A stretch of 64,000 nucleotides of DNA, taken from assembly GCA_963768085.1 (NCBI GenBank), contig CAVYGO010000001.1, positions 186,001-250,000 on the forward strand, in the 5' to 3' direction. Shown piece after piece: positions 7,456-16,576 of the stretch. Both the position numbers and the translations under genes were made by a program. Each line of letters starts with the position of its first letter. Positions within the stretch are counted from its first letter, which is position 1. The notes under the pieces were generated by a model. That model saw only the letters and a program-made list of their open reading frames with translations, was not told the origin of the DNA and did not search any database. Source of the DNA: Pukyongia sp963768085. GTDB lineage: Bacteria; Bacteroidota; Bacteroidia; Flavobacteriales; Flavobacteriaceae.

Positions 7456-10400
7456 TCATCTAATACCTCAATAGGCACCCTATTCCAGTCTATTAACTCA
7501 TAATCATCAGCACTCCATTCATCGTGCTTATCCATGATATCACAGAAATCGTTCAACGACCTGCGCTTTTCTGTATCGCTGCTCTTTTCCCAAATCCCCG
7601 CAACTTTAAATTCAATGGTTCCGCCAGGCTCTGTTTCGTAGAATTCTACATCGATCAATTTATAACCTTGTGCTCTGCGGCTCTGTACCATTGCATCAAA
7701 ATCATCCATAGAATAATTTCGATTCAATTTGTTGGGCTCCCCTTTTGTAAACACACCGCTCCAATATTGTTTGCCATTTTTCAAGTAGACCTCTACATCG
7801 ATCAATTTTTTACCATTGGCATTTTCTTGTTCGCGGATTGCTGAAAATTCTGATGTACTGCGGTCCAAACGTACAGAATATCCATCATTTGTCTTTCTGA
7901 AGACTCCTGCCCACAAACGTTTTCCCTCCTCGTTTATATATGTTTCTACATCGTAAAGACGGTAACCGTCATCGCGCATTTCGGCACATTTGTCAACGAA
8001 GGCCTGTTTGCTGGCATTGCGCCACATTCCTGTTCGCGCAATATCTTTTTGGAAGACACCATCCCAATACAATGCTCCGTTGTGGACAAATGCCTCAATA
8101 TCTTTACAGTGATACCCGAACGCCCGTAGTCGTTTAACTTCTTCGTAAAACTCATCATTGGGCCTTCCAGTGCGCACGATAACATCATTACCGGTTTTTC
8201 TCCAAACAGCATTGAAAAGATCATTTCCATTGTCCATATCAGCACGACACTTGTCAAGTGGCGTGTGTGTTACAGTACCATAAAGCCCGTTTCTTTCGCC
8301 TAAGGCTTTATAGAGTCGCCTGGTCAAATAGGGTAAATCTGCATATTCTGCCGGTGCCATAAGCACTACACCTGTCGAGTCTGAAGGAAAAAAATGCATA
8401 AAAGTACGCATGTTATCATGCTTTCCTCCATGCCATACTCGAAACTGAGCGCCGCTACCTGTTGCGTTCACACCATATTTATAATTCCTTCCACCAACAT
8501 CCCATACTTTACCTTTTGTTTCATCATAAAATTGATTACTGGCAAGCCCGATGGCATATTTGGCCAGATCACAGATATTGGATTCCCAACCACCGGCTGG
8601 TAGCACACTTTCTTTGTTTCCCTGTGATATTATTTTTAAAATACCATCTGTAGGCATATCATGACCTTGTCTTTTTACATCATTTCCAAAACGATCTTTT
8701 TCGTTTGCTACTTGAAAGCTATTCATATTAGATACATTGGCAATGTTCTTCATTACCCAATCTACATAGCCATTGGGGCTGGCCTCTTCAATCGTAGCGC
8801 CGGCTAAATTGAAACCATAAGAGGAATATAAATAAGCTGAGCCGGGCTCGAAGTCCATAACGGAATTTTTAAATATTGCAACAGCAGAGGGCGCATTGTA
8901 TTCATCCCTTTCTGGTATATAATTGACGTTTCTTAAAAATGGTAATGAGTCATTTATCGGTGGATATGGGGTTATTTTGTCACCATTATCATCTCCATCT
9001 CTGTCCATTCCTTTTCCGTAATGTTGGATACCACTCTGGTTACGGAGAAGATGCTCAATGGTAATCCTACCCGAGCGACGATCAATTAAAGTGCTGTTCC
9101 TATCGCATAGTCCAGGATATAGATCACAGTAGTCCAATTCTTCCGGCCAATAGGAACAATATTTGGTAGGATTGTCTGAAATATCATACTCGATATTTGG
9201 ATCCTGCTGCAATTGAAGTGCAGCTACGGCTGTAACCGATTTCGATATCGATGCCCAACGCATAACAGTTTGATTGGTAATTTTTTCTTTTTCCACAACA
9301 TTGGTGTAACCATAGCTCTTGAGGTGAATAATCTTTCCGTTTTTAAACACACCCACTGCCAATCCGGGTAGATTTTGCATGATCATCTGTTTACGGACAG
9401 CATCGTCCACAGCTGGATTAATTAAGGGCTCACAAGACAGGTCCTCATTTGAGTTTCCATAACCACCCGTATTGGAACTTGGATTTCCTGAAGGCAAGTT
9501 TGTTTGCAACAATCGCTGCCCTCGATTAGGTGGAACTGCTATATCCGTTGAAGGATTGAACTGGGTGGTTCCTGCCGATTCCGGAATGTAGATCTGAGTT
9601 CTGGTCATAGCATATCCCTTTGGAAAATACCTGATATAATATCCATCCGGGTGTTTGGTCCATCTGCCGGCTTCAAAACCAGGTACAATTGGTTCAATTC
9701 CTGCTAGCATCGCAATATCCTCATACTCCTGATAGGATTTCGCACCGGCATAATATTTTTTTCTAAGGTTATTCTCGGCTTCTAATACGGCGCGGATAGC
9801 AGGTGACTCTTTAGCCACGTTCTTTAATTCATTCCTAGTGAGTCTGTCTAAGGCACCTTTACTTAACCTTGCGATCTGTGCGGGTGTTAACAATTTTAGT
9901 GCTGTCACCTTAACCGGTCCCTTCATCTTGGCGAAATCTGCTTTTGCGATTATGGCCCAAAGTAATAACTGAACTTCCCTCTGCGTTATTTCCGGATTAC
10001 CCTGATACCCATCGATGATAGCCGTCATGATATCGGCTTTGGGTCCTTTGATTGGAGCATAAAATCGACCCCCGCCAGCTATGGGAGGAGTAGTCCCGGC
10101 CTTGATACAAAAACTCTGAAAGGTTCCTTCATAATATCCGGGCTCAAGTGTAAATCCATTCTTTGGATCAAACGGCTGTTCAAAAAATGACCGGTACGCT
10201 CCATCATTTCCGAATTCAATATCCAGAACCTCAGATTTATCAACATCCTTAAACGAGGTAGTAATTGGATCCTTGCTAAGCTTATCGACCGTCACTGTGC
10301 CGATCTTATCAGTGGTCTTCTTGATCTTGTCAAGAATTTGGGCCTCGGCAGGTATTGAAAACAGATAGAAACTGCTCATCAAAATAAATAGTATTCTCAT
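7452..10400 (-). CDS. Large secreted serine hydrolase (beta-lactamase class C fold) with C-terminal repeats
   Basis: This is a 982-residue exported protein (signal peptide to about residue 20). Residues 60-240 form a domain with FCIK (Cys98) and VQLLLWAI (Gln144, Trp148), resembling the Cys-Gln motifs of thioester domains. A penicillin-binding/beta-lactamase-like domain spans roughly 325-700: the SISK nucleophile motif near 382, YSS near 530, and HGG near 657 in place of the KTG box. The last 270 residues are about five repeats with the pattern W-x-GVF...G-Y-x-L-x-D-V-E, like bacterial tandem repeat domain 1 of polyglycine hydrolases. Substrate unknown: a peptidase or esterase acting outside the cell is likely. 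No T9SS sorting domain is seen. Confidence 0.85.
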   Translation of the reverse strand: MRILFILMSSFYLFSIPAEAQILDKIKKTTDKIGTVTVDKLSKDPITTSFKDVDKSEVLDIEFGNDGAYRSFFEQPFDPKNGFTLEPGYYEGTFQSFCIKAGTTPPIAGGGRFYAPIKGPKADIMTAIIDGYQGNPEITQREVQLLLWAIIAKADFAKMKGPVKVTALKLLTPAQIARLSKGALDRLTRNELKNVAKESPAIRAVLEAENNLRKKYYAGAKSYQEYEDIAMLAGIEPIVPGFEAGRWTKHPDGYYIRYFPKGYAMTRTQIYIPESAGTTQFNPSTDIAVPPNRGQRLLQTNLPSGNPSSNTGGYGNSNEDLSCEPLINPAVDDAVRKQMIMQNLPGLAVGVFKNGKIIHLKSYGYTNVVEKEKITNQTVMRWASISKSVTAVAALQLQQDPNIEYDISDNPTKYCSYWPEELDYCDLYPGLCDRNSTLIDRRSGRITIEHLLRNQSGIQHYGKGMDRDGDDNGDKITPYPPINDSLPFLRNVNYIPERDEYNAPSAVAIFKNSVMDFEPGSAYLYSSYGFNLAGATIEEASPNGYVDWVMKNIANVSNMNSFQVANEKDRFGNDVKRQGHDMPTDGILKIISQGNKESVLPAGGWESNICDLAKYAIGLASNQFYDETKGKVWDVGGRNYKYGVNATGSGAQFRVWHGGKHDNMRTFMHFFPSDSTGVVLMAPAEYADLPYLTRRLYKALGERNGLYGTVTHTPLDKCRADMDNGNDLFNAVWRKTGNDVIVRTGRPNDEFYEEVKRLRAFGYHCKDIEAFVHNGALYWDGVFQKDIARTGMWRNASKQAFVDKCAEMRDDGYRLYDVETYINEEGKRLWAGVFRKTNDGYSVRLDRSTSEFSAIREQENANGKKLIDVEVYLKNGKQYWSGVFTKGEPNKLNRNYSMDDFDAMVQSRRAQGYKLIDVEFYETEPGGTIEFKVAGIWEKSSDTEKRRSLNDFCDIMDKHDEWSADDYELIDWNRVPIEVLDD

Positions 10401-10592
10401 TTCATTAGATTTTAGGATAGTTCAATCGAACAATCGATTCGATTCTGAATCTTCGTTGTTAACCAAAATTAGAGACCACGGAGATAAAGGGGTAACACCT
10501 TTGTAACAATTTATCATATTGTTGTAACAATAGGAATAACTTTTGCAATTAGTAGACTTGATAATTATAGAGAAAGACAATATTTAGTAGAA

Positions 10593-11237
10593 TTAGTTTT
10601 TATCCTCCAGTAATGGGACAAATCTATACTCTCCGTATTCTTTTTTGTCGAATTCCTTCGGACCTTTTCGTGTGTATACCGTCATAACCTGGATAGATTC
10701 TCCCACGGGAATTACCAACTTGCCTCCCATGGCTAATTGAGACAATAGAGTTTTTGGAACAGAAGGTGCGCCGGCGGTAACAATAATTCCGTCGTAAGGT
10801 GCTTCTTCAGCATAACCCTGATAACCATCACCAAAAATTAATTTCTTAGGGCGGTAACCAATTTTAGGCAGAAACAATTTAGTCCTTTTGAAGAGTTCAT
10901 TCTGCCTTTCAATACTGTAAACAACAGCGCCCATTTCCAGGAGTACTGCAGTCTGGTATCCGCTCCCCGTTCCTATTTCCAGTATCTTATCACCTTTTTT
11001 AACTTCCATCAGTTCCGTTTGCCGGGCCACGGTATAGGGCTGAGATATAGTTTGGTCCGCTGCTATAGGAAAAGCCTTGTCAACATAGGCATGATTTACA
11101 AACCCGGAATCCATAAAGAGATGCCGTGGAACCGAATTTATCGCATCCAAAACGGCTTCATCACCTATTCCCTTCTTAACGAGGATCTCAACGAGTTTCT
11201 TACGCATTCCTTTATGTTTAAAGTCGTCTTTCATCAT
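10593..11237 (-). CDS. pcm: Protein-L-isoaspartate O-methyltransferase
   Basis: The enzyme methylates isoaspartyl residues in aged proteins so that they can revert to aspartate. The 214-residue product shows the family signature around QTISQPYTVARQTELM (residues 62-77) and SAM motif I LEIGTGSGYQTAVLLEM (about 86-102), followed by DGIIVTAGAPSVP and GGKLVIPVGE. The first codons are Met-Met. The second ATG (11234) lies 5 nt after a near-consensus promoter box (CATCTTTG on the minus strand), so it may be the true start. It is divergent from the Gfo/Idh/MocA gene. Confidence 0.95.
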   Translation of the reverse strand: MMKDDFKHKGMRKKLVEILVKKGIGDEAVLDAINSVPRHLFMDSGFVNHAYVDKAFPIAADQTISQPYTVARQTELMEVKKGDKILEIGTGSGYQTAVLLEMGAVVYSIERQNELFKRTKLFLPKIGYRPKKLIFGDGYQGYAEEAPYDGIIVTAGAPSVPKTLLSQLAMGGKLVIPVGESIQVMTVYTRKGPKEFDKKEYGEYRFVPLLEDKN

Positions 11238-11337
11238 TACAAAGATGAAAAGAAAGGAGGAATATTCCGTAGGAAATTCAGAAAAATAACGGTGGGTAAA
11301 TCACTTATTTCGGACCTCTATTTTCTTCAAAATCTAT

Positions 11338-11345
11338 TACCTTTG
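11338..11345 (+). promoter_or_regulatory. TAnnTTTG promoter box for the 11.4-18.3 kb gene run
   Basis: TACCTTTG at 11338-11345 matches the Bacteroidota -7 box and lies 16 nt before the ATG at 11362. No TTG at the right distance is visible for the -33 element. Confidence 0.45.
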
Positions 11346-11361
11346 TGCAAAACGAAATCAC

Positions 11362-12330
11362 ATGCTTAAAGCAGGCGTTCTGGGTGCCGGTCACCTTGGG
11401 AAAATTCACTTGAAACTTATTAACCAATCTGACAGATACGAACTGATTGGATTTTACGATGCCGACACCCATGCTTCAGCCGCCATTGAAGAAGAGTTCG
11501 GTTATAAAAGTTTTCCTTCCATGGAGGCACTTATCGAAGCATGCGATATGGTAGATGTGGTCACACCCACGGTTACGCACTTCGATTGTGCTCAAAAAAT
11601 TGTATCGGCTGGAAAGCACCTTTTCATAGAAAAACCAATCACTCATACGGTAGCGGAGGCCAATGCGCTTCTTAAACTTGTTGAAAAACACAAGGTAAAA
11701 GGACAGGTTGGACAGGTAGAACGCTTTAACCCGGCGTTTATGGCGGTGAAGGACATGATCGATAATCCAATGTTTGTCGAATCTCATCGCCTGGCTGAAT
11801 TCAATCCACGAGGTACCGATGTATCTGTGGTGTTAGATTTAATGATCCACGATATTGATGCGATTTTAAGTGTGGTCGATTCTGAAGTGAGTAGTGTATA
11901 TGCCAGTGGCGTGTCGGTAATCTCAGAGACCCCTGATATCGCAAATGCGCGCATAGAATTTGAAAATGGCTGCGTTGCAAATCTTACAGCCAGCAGGATC
12001 TCCATGAAGAAAATGCGGAAAGCAAGGTTCTTTCAGAGGGACGCTTATATCTCGGTCGACTTTCTGGAAAAGACTTGTGAAGTAGTTAAAATGAAAGACG
12101 CTCCGGAAGATCCAGACGATTTTGCCATGATCCTTACCAATGCAGAAGGTGTGGAGAAACAGATTTACTTCGACAACCCGGAGATTGAATCCAATAATGC
12201 AATTTTAGACGAATTGGAGACTTTTGCAGATGCAATAGAAAATAATACTACCCCTGTGGTTAGTTTACAGCAGGGAACCAATGCCTTACGAGTGGCTATG
12301 CAGATCATTGAAAACTTTAAAAAACTATAA
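11362..12330 (+). CDS. Gfo/Idh/MocA family NAD(P)-dependent oxidoreductase
   Basis: The 322-residue cytoplasmic enzyme opens with the nucleotide-binding GVLGAGHLGKIH. It carries the family's EKPITHTVAEA (near residue 92, with the conserved Lys of EKP) and the HDIDAI motif near 155. These enzymes oxidise or reduce sugars and related compounds; the substrate cannot be told. It is followed after 6 bp by a 3-hydroxyacyl-CoA dehydrogenase, DUF1015 and yggS on the same strand, so it probably heads an operon. It is not the Tat-type relative found at 57774. Confidence 0.9.
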   Translation: MLKAGVLGAGHLGKIHLKLINQSDRYELIGFYDADTHASAAIEEEFGYKSFPSMEALIEACDMVDVVTPTVTHFDCAQKIVSAGKHLFIEKPITHTVAEANALLKLVEKHKVKGQVGQVERFNPAFMAVKDMIDNPMFVESHRLAEFNPRGTDVSVVLDLMIHDIDAILSVVDSEVSSVYASGVSVISETPDIANARIEFENGCVANLTASRISMKKMRKARFFQRDAYISVDFLEKTCEVVKMKDAPEDPDDFAMILTNAEGVEKQIYFDNPEIESNNAILDELETFADAIENNTTPVVSLQQGTNALRVAMQIIENFKKL

Positions 12331-12336
12331 GACCTT

Positions 12337-13224
12337 ATGAAAAATGTTGCAGTTATTGGCGCCGGAACCATGGGCAATGGAATAGCCCATACCTTCGCTC
12401 AATTCGATTATAAAGTTCAATTGATAGATGTTTCCCAGGTGGCTCTTGACCAAGGATTAGCGACCATTACAAAGAATCTGGACCGAATGGTGGCCAAAGA
12501 GCGAATCACGGAGGATGAAAAAGCACAAACACTTGCCAATATCACTGGCTATACCAGCCTTGAGGAAGGTGTGGAGTACGCGAGTCTTGTGGTTGAAGCT
12601 GCTACTGAAAATGTCGATCTGAAAATAAAAATATTCCAAGATCTGGATAACTTCTGTCCGGACGATACCATCCTTGCCAGTAATACTTCGTCGATATCCA
12701 TCACACAAATCGCCGCGGTTACCTCGCGCCCGGAAATGGTGATCGGAATGCATTTCATGAATCCGGTTCCAATAATGAAATTGGTAGAGATCATCAAGGG
12801 ATATAGCACCAGCGCTGAAACGTATAGTACCGTGGAAGAAATTTCAAAAAAGCTGAACAAGATACCCGTTCAAGTAAACGACTATCCGGGATTTGTTGCA
12901 AACCGGATATTAATGCCCATGATCAACGAAGCTGTGGAAACATTATACAATGGTGTTGCCGGCGTTATGGAGATCGATACCGTGATGAAACTAGGTATGG
13001 CACATCCTATGGGTCCTTTACATCTGGCCGATTTTATTGGACTAGACGTGTGTTTGTCCATTCTGAAAGTGATGTACGACGGATTTAAAAATCCTAAATA
13101 TGCCCCTTGTCCATTATTAGTGAACATGGTAGCCGCAGGCAAATTGGGCATTAAGAGCGGTGAAGGATTCTATGATTATTCGGAAAGCCGAAAAGCGGAA
13201 ACTGTGGCAAAAATGTTCCAATAA
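12337..13224 (+). CDS. 3-hydroxybutyryl-CoA dehydrogenase family protein
   Basis: The 295-residue product is a stand-alone 3-hydroxyacyl-CoA dehydrogenase that interconverts 3-hydroxyacyl-CoA and 3-ketoacyl-CoA with NAD(P). It shows the Rossmann motif VIGAGTMGNGIAHTFA at the N-terminus, SNTSSISIT near residue 115, GMHFMNPVPIMKLVEII (catalytic His region) near 135, and NDYPGFVANRILMPMINEA near 180. Length and domain order match the Hbd/FadB2 type. It lies between the Gfo/Idh enzyme (6 bp) and DUF1015 (1 bp). Whether it serves fatty acid or butyrate metabolism is not clear. Confidence 0.93.
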   Translation: MKNVAVIGAGTMGNGIAHTFAQFDYKVQLIDVSQVALDQGLATITKNLDRMVAKERITEDEKAQTLANITGYTSLEEGVEYASLVVEAATENVDLKIKIFQDLDNFCPDDTILASNTSSISITQIAAVTSRPEMVIGMHFMNPVPIMKLVEIIKGYSTSAETYSTVEEISKKLNKIPVQVNDYPGFVANRILMPMINEAVETLYNGVAGVMEIDTVMKLGMAHPMGPLHLADFIGLDVCLSILKVMYDGFKNPKYAPCPLLVNMVAAGKLGIKSGEGFYDYSESRKAETVAKMFQ

Positions 13225-13225
13225 T

Positions 13226-14464
13226 ATGCCAAAAATCCTTCCATTTAAAGCTGTGCGCCCAACCCGGGACAAAGTGAGTCTGATTGCGTCACGGGCTTAC
13301 GACAGCTATACCAGGGAAGAACGTGAGGCGCGCCTGCGTGATAATCCGTTCTCGTTTTTGCATATTGTAAATCCGGGGTTTAAGTACCACAAGGTTATTT
13401 CAGGAAAGGAACGATACAAACTGGTTCGGAACCGTTACCAGGAATTTAAGGAGGATGAGATCTTCATACAGGACGAGAACCCGAGTTATTACGTATATAA
13501 AATAGTTAACCGCGATGGCCTGAATTTCTGCGGAATCGTGGCGGCAACCAGTGTGGAAGATTATAAAAATGACCTGATTAAAAAGCATGAAGATACCCTG
13601 GAATTTCGAGAGACAATGTTCAAGGAATATTTAAAAACAGTAGGATTTAACGCCGAAGCTGTTTTACTTACTTATCCGGATAATACGAAGATGAAACAAA
13701 TTATCGACGAAATTATAAAATCGCGCGCAGAGTACGAATTTACCACTACTTACAGGGACACCCATTATCTTTGGTGCGTGAACGACCCGAAAGTTGTCCA
13801 TGAAATCGCACAGTTATTTGAGGCAATGCCGGCTGTATATATCGCAGATGGGCATCACCGCTCCTCCTCTTCATATCTGCTTGCAGAAGATCTGAAGAGC
13901 GAAAACCAAACGCATACAGGAAATGAACCCTATAATTTTTTTATGAGTTACCTCATCCCGGAAAGCGAACTTAAAATATATGAGTTCAATCGTCTGGTTA
14001 GTGACCTCAACGGTTTGACCAAGGAAGAGTTTCTTATAAAACTGGACACCATGTTCAGAATAGACCATCGCGGGGCCGAGTATTATAAGCCTTCTAAGAA
14101 ACATCATTTCAGTATGTACCTTGATGGTTCGTTTTATTCATTATATCTGAGAAAACATGATTATACTATAAACAATGCTGCAGATGCTTTAGACAGCCAG
14201 ATTCTCTTCAGTACCATCCTTAAACCCATTTTAGGTATTGAAGAAGCACGAAACGACAAGCGACTTAGTTACTCTCATGGGAAAATGGATATGGCTTACG
14301 TGAAAAGTAAGGTAGATATTGGTGAATACAAAGTGGGTTTCGGATTACTGCCTGTGACTATATCAGAAATGAAGAAAATTGCAAATGAAGGCCTTACAAT
14401 GCCACCTAAAAGCACGTATATCGAACCCAAACTAAGAAGTGGTGTTACGATTTATGAATTTTAG
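13226..14464 (+). CDS. DUF1015 family protein
   Basis: The ATG at 13226 begins MPKILPFKAVRP, the typical DUF1015 N-terminus, so it is preferred over an upstream in-frame Met at 13160 that lies inside the preceding gene. The 412-residue protein holds the conserved YIADGHHRSSSSY motif near residue 212 and KMDMAYVKSK near 355. The biochemical role of DUF1015 is not established. The gene follows the 3-hydroxyacyl-CoA dehydrogenase by one base, and that pairing is common in flavobacteria. Confidence 0.92.
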   Translation: MPKILPFKAVRPTRDKVSLIASRAYDSYTREEREARLRDNPFSFLHIVNPGFKYHKVISGKERYKLVRNRYQEFKEDEIFIQDENPSYYVYKIVNRDGLNFCGIVAATSVEDYKNDLIKKHEDTLEFRETMFKEYLKTVGFNAEAVLLTYPDNTKMKQIIDEIIKSRAEYEFTTTYRDTHYLWCVNDPKVVHEIAQLFEAMPAVYIADGHHRSSSSYLLAEDLKSENQTHTGNEPYNFFMSYLIPESELKIYEFNRLVSDLNGLTKEEFLIKLDTMFRIDHRGAEYYKPSKKHHFSMYLDGSFYSLYLRKHDYTINNAADALDSQILFSTILKPILGIEEARNDKRLSYSHGKMDMAYVKSKVDIGEYKVGFGLLPVTISEMKKIANEGLTMPPKSTYIEPKLRSGVTIYEF

Positions 14465-14485
14465 GTAAAATATCAGATTATTGGT

Positions 14486-15142
14486 TTGAGTATTTCAAAA
14501 AACATAAAAGAGTTTAAGTCCGGTCTTCCCGAGGGGGTTACCCTTGTTGCTGTTTCCAAGACCAAAATTGTATCGGAAATCATGGAAGCTTACAATACCG
14601 GACAACATGTGTTTGGTGAAAACAAGATCCAGGAAATGGAAGCGAAATGGAAGGAAATGCCAAAAGATATAGCGTGGCATATGATTGGGCATGTTCAACG
14701 AAACAAAGTAAAATATATAGCAGAATTCGTGAGTTTAATTCACGCCATTGATAGCCTGAAATTGCTTAAAGAAATAAATAAACAAGCCGCAAGACATCGA
14801 AGGGTGATTCGCTGTTTGCTTCAAATTAAGATTGCCAGGGAGGAAACTAAATTTGGCCTGAACGAAGAGGATGCCAAAGCATTATTGAATTCCGAAGAGT
14901 ATAAAACATTGAAGAATATTAAGATCGTTGGACTAATGGGCATGGCCACTTTTACCGACGATGAAGAACAGATCCGATCGGAGTTTCAGTTCTTAAAACG
15001 ATTATATGATTCGTTAAGTGGAGCGCATGACTTCACTGAACTTTCGATGGGAATGAGTGGAGATTATAAAATTGCTATTGAAGAAGGAAGCAACATGATC
15101 CGTGTAGGAAGTGCTATCTTTGGAGCAAGAAATTACAGCTAA
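14486..15142 (+). CDS. yggS: YggS family pyridoxal-phosphate homeostasis protein
   Basis: This 218-residue PLP-binding protein (PLPBP/PROSC family) is thought to control vitamin B6 homeostasis. The PLP lysine lies in TLVAVSKTK near residue 24. Other family motifs are FGENKIQEMEAKW, WHMIGHVQRNK and the C-terminal LSMGMSGDYKIAIEEGSNMIRVGSAIFG. The start appears to be TTG at 14486, as no ATG or GTG fits; TTG starts are frequent in this window. Confidence 0.95.
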   Translation: MSISKNIKEFKSGLPEGVTLVAVSKTKIVSEIMEAYNTGQHVFGENKIQEMEAKWKEMPKDIAWHMIGHVQRNKVKYIAEFVSLIHAIDSLKLLKEINKQAARHRRVIRCLLQIKIAREETKFGLNEEDAKALLNSEEYKTLKNIKIVGLMGMATFTDDEEQIRSEFQFLKRLYDSLSGAHDFTELSMGMSGDYKIAIEEGSNMIRVGSAIFGARNYS

Positions 15143-15158
15143 GAAGCAAAATTATTTG

Positions 15159-16538
15159 ATGTACGCGATTATCGATATAGAAACCACGGGAGGTAAATAC
15201 AACGAAGAAGGTATTACCGAAATCGCGATCTATAAATTTGACGGGGATAAAATTGTAGATCAGTTTTCGAGCCTGATCAATCCGGAAAGGAGAATTCAAC
15301 CCTTCGTAGTTAATTTAACCGGTATTAATGCTGAAATGCTTCGCAACGCTCCAAAATTTTACGAAGTCGCAAAACGCATTATCGAAATCACCGAAGGCAC
15401 TACCCTTGTGGCACACAACGCTCAATTTGATAATCGTATACTCACCACCGAATTCGACCGCCTGGGATTTAACTTCGAAAAAGATACTTTATGTACGGTT
15501 GAGTTGGCAAAAAAACTCATCCCGGACCTTCCCTCCTACAGTCTTGGTAAACTGGTTCGTGCCTTAGGAATACCATTAAGTGACAGGCACCGGGCACAGG
15601 GAGATGCCAAAGCTACTGTCGCCTTGTTTAAAATGTTATTGACTAAAGATGCTTCTAAGGAGATCATTCAAAAGTCAGTACGAAAAGACCCTAAACGACA
15701 ATTGGAGCCTAAACTTCTGGACCTTATTGAGAATGCACCTTCCGAAACCGGTGTTTACTATATGCATAGGGAAGATGGGGCCATTATCTATATAGGAAAA
15801 AGTAAAAATATTAAAAAACGGCTGGTACAGCATTTTACAAATGATTCGAAGAAATCTAAGCAGATTCAGTTGCAAGTCACCGCGGTTACATTCGAAAAAA
15901 CAGGTAATGATCTAATTGCCCAGTTAAAGGAAAGTCAGGAAATTAAGCAAAACAAACCCATCTTTAATCGCGCATTGCGTAGAACTTCTTTCACCTATCA
16001 GTTAATCTCACAAACCGACAACGACGGTTATATAAATTTAAAGGTAGAAAAGTCCAATAGTAAAAATGAAGCGATTATCACCTTTACCAACTACCAGCAG
16101 GCAAAATCAACATTATATCGAATTACGGAGGAAAATCAGCTTTGTCAGAAATTAACGGGTCTTTATAAAACAGACAGCAGTTGTTTTTTATTCAGTATAA
16201 AGGAATGTTCCGGCGCCTGTATTCAGGAAGAACCGATAGAAGAATATAATACACGGGTTAATGCTTTTATTGAAAAGAACAGTTACAACAATAAGCATAT
16301 GCTCATTATCGACAGGGGTCGGGATGTGGATGAGCGATCGGTAATACTCATTGAAAATGGTAAGTATAGAGGTTTCGGATTTTATAATCTGAATTACCAG
16401 ATCAACAATATTGAGATTTTGAAAACCATCATAAATCCTGTAGCGAATGATCGGGATTCGCAGCACATAATTCAGAACTACCTGCGCAAAAATAAAGTGC
16501 TCAATATTGTAAAATTACCAGAAGAGGCAGCCATATAA
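15159..16538 (+). CDS. DnaQ-like 3'-5' exonuclease fused to a UvrC-type GIY-YIG nuclease domain
   Basis: The ATG at 15159 gives MYAIIDIETTGG, the ExoI motif of DEDD exonucleases; the longer frame from 15111 overlaps yggS and is not used. Residues 1-165 are the exonuclease (DIETTG, AHNAQFDNRIL near 84, and HRAQGDAKATV near 143). Residues about 195-285 are a GIY-YIG endonuclease (ETGVYYMHREDGAIIYIGKSKNIKKR), followed by a region like the middle part of UvrC with four cysteines (CQKL, CFLF, CSGAC). The architecture resembles DnaQ-Cho fusions and points to a role in DNA repair. A separate uvrC is not in the window. Confidence 0.9.
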   Translation: MYAIIDIETTGGKYNEEGITEIAIYKFDGDKIVDQFSSLINPERRIQPFVVNLTGINAEMLRNAPKFYEVAKRIIEITEGTTLVAHNAQFDNRILTTEFDRLGFNFEKDTLCTVELAKKLIPDLPSYSLGKLVRALGIPLSDRHRAQGDAKATVALFKMLLTKDASKEIIQKSVRKDPKRQLEPKLLDLIENAPSETGVYYMHREDGAIIYIGKSKNIKKRLVQHFTNDSKKSKQIQLQVTAVTFEKTGNDLIAQLKESQEIKQNKPIFNRALRRTSFTYQLISQTDNDGYINLKVEKSNSKNEAIITFTNYQQAKSTLYRITEENQLCQKLTGLYKTDSSCFLFSIKECSGACIQEEPIEEYNTRVNAFIEKNSYNNKHMLIIDRGRDVDERSVILIENGKYRGFGFYNLNYQINNIEILKTIINPVANDRDSQHIIQNYLRKNKVLNIVKLPEEAAI

Positions 16539-16576
16539 ATAAAGTTGATTACTTTTATATACAATTTAACCACACA

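Noticed and set aside
13160..13225. Upstream in-frame Met of the DUF1015 gene
   Set aside because: It lies inside the preceding dehydrogenase; the family N-terminus MPKILPFKAVRP starts at 13226.
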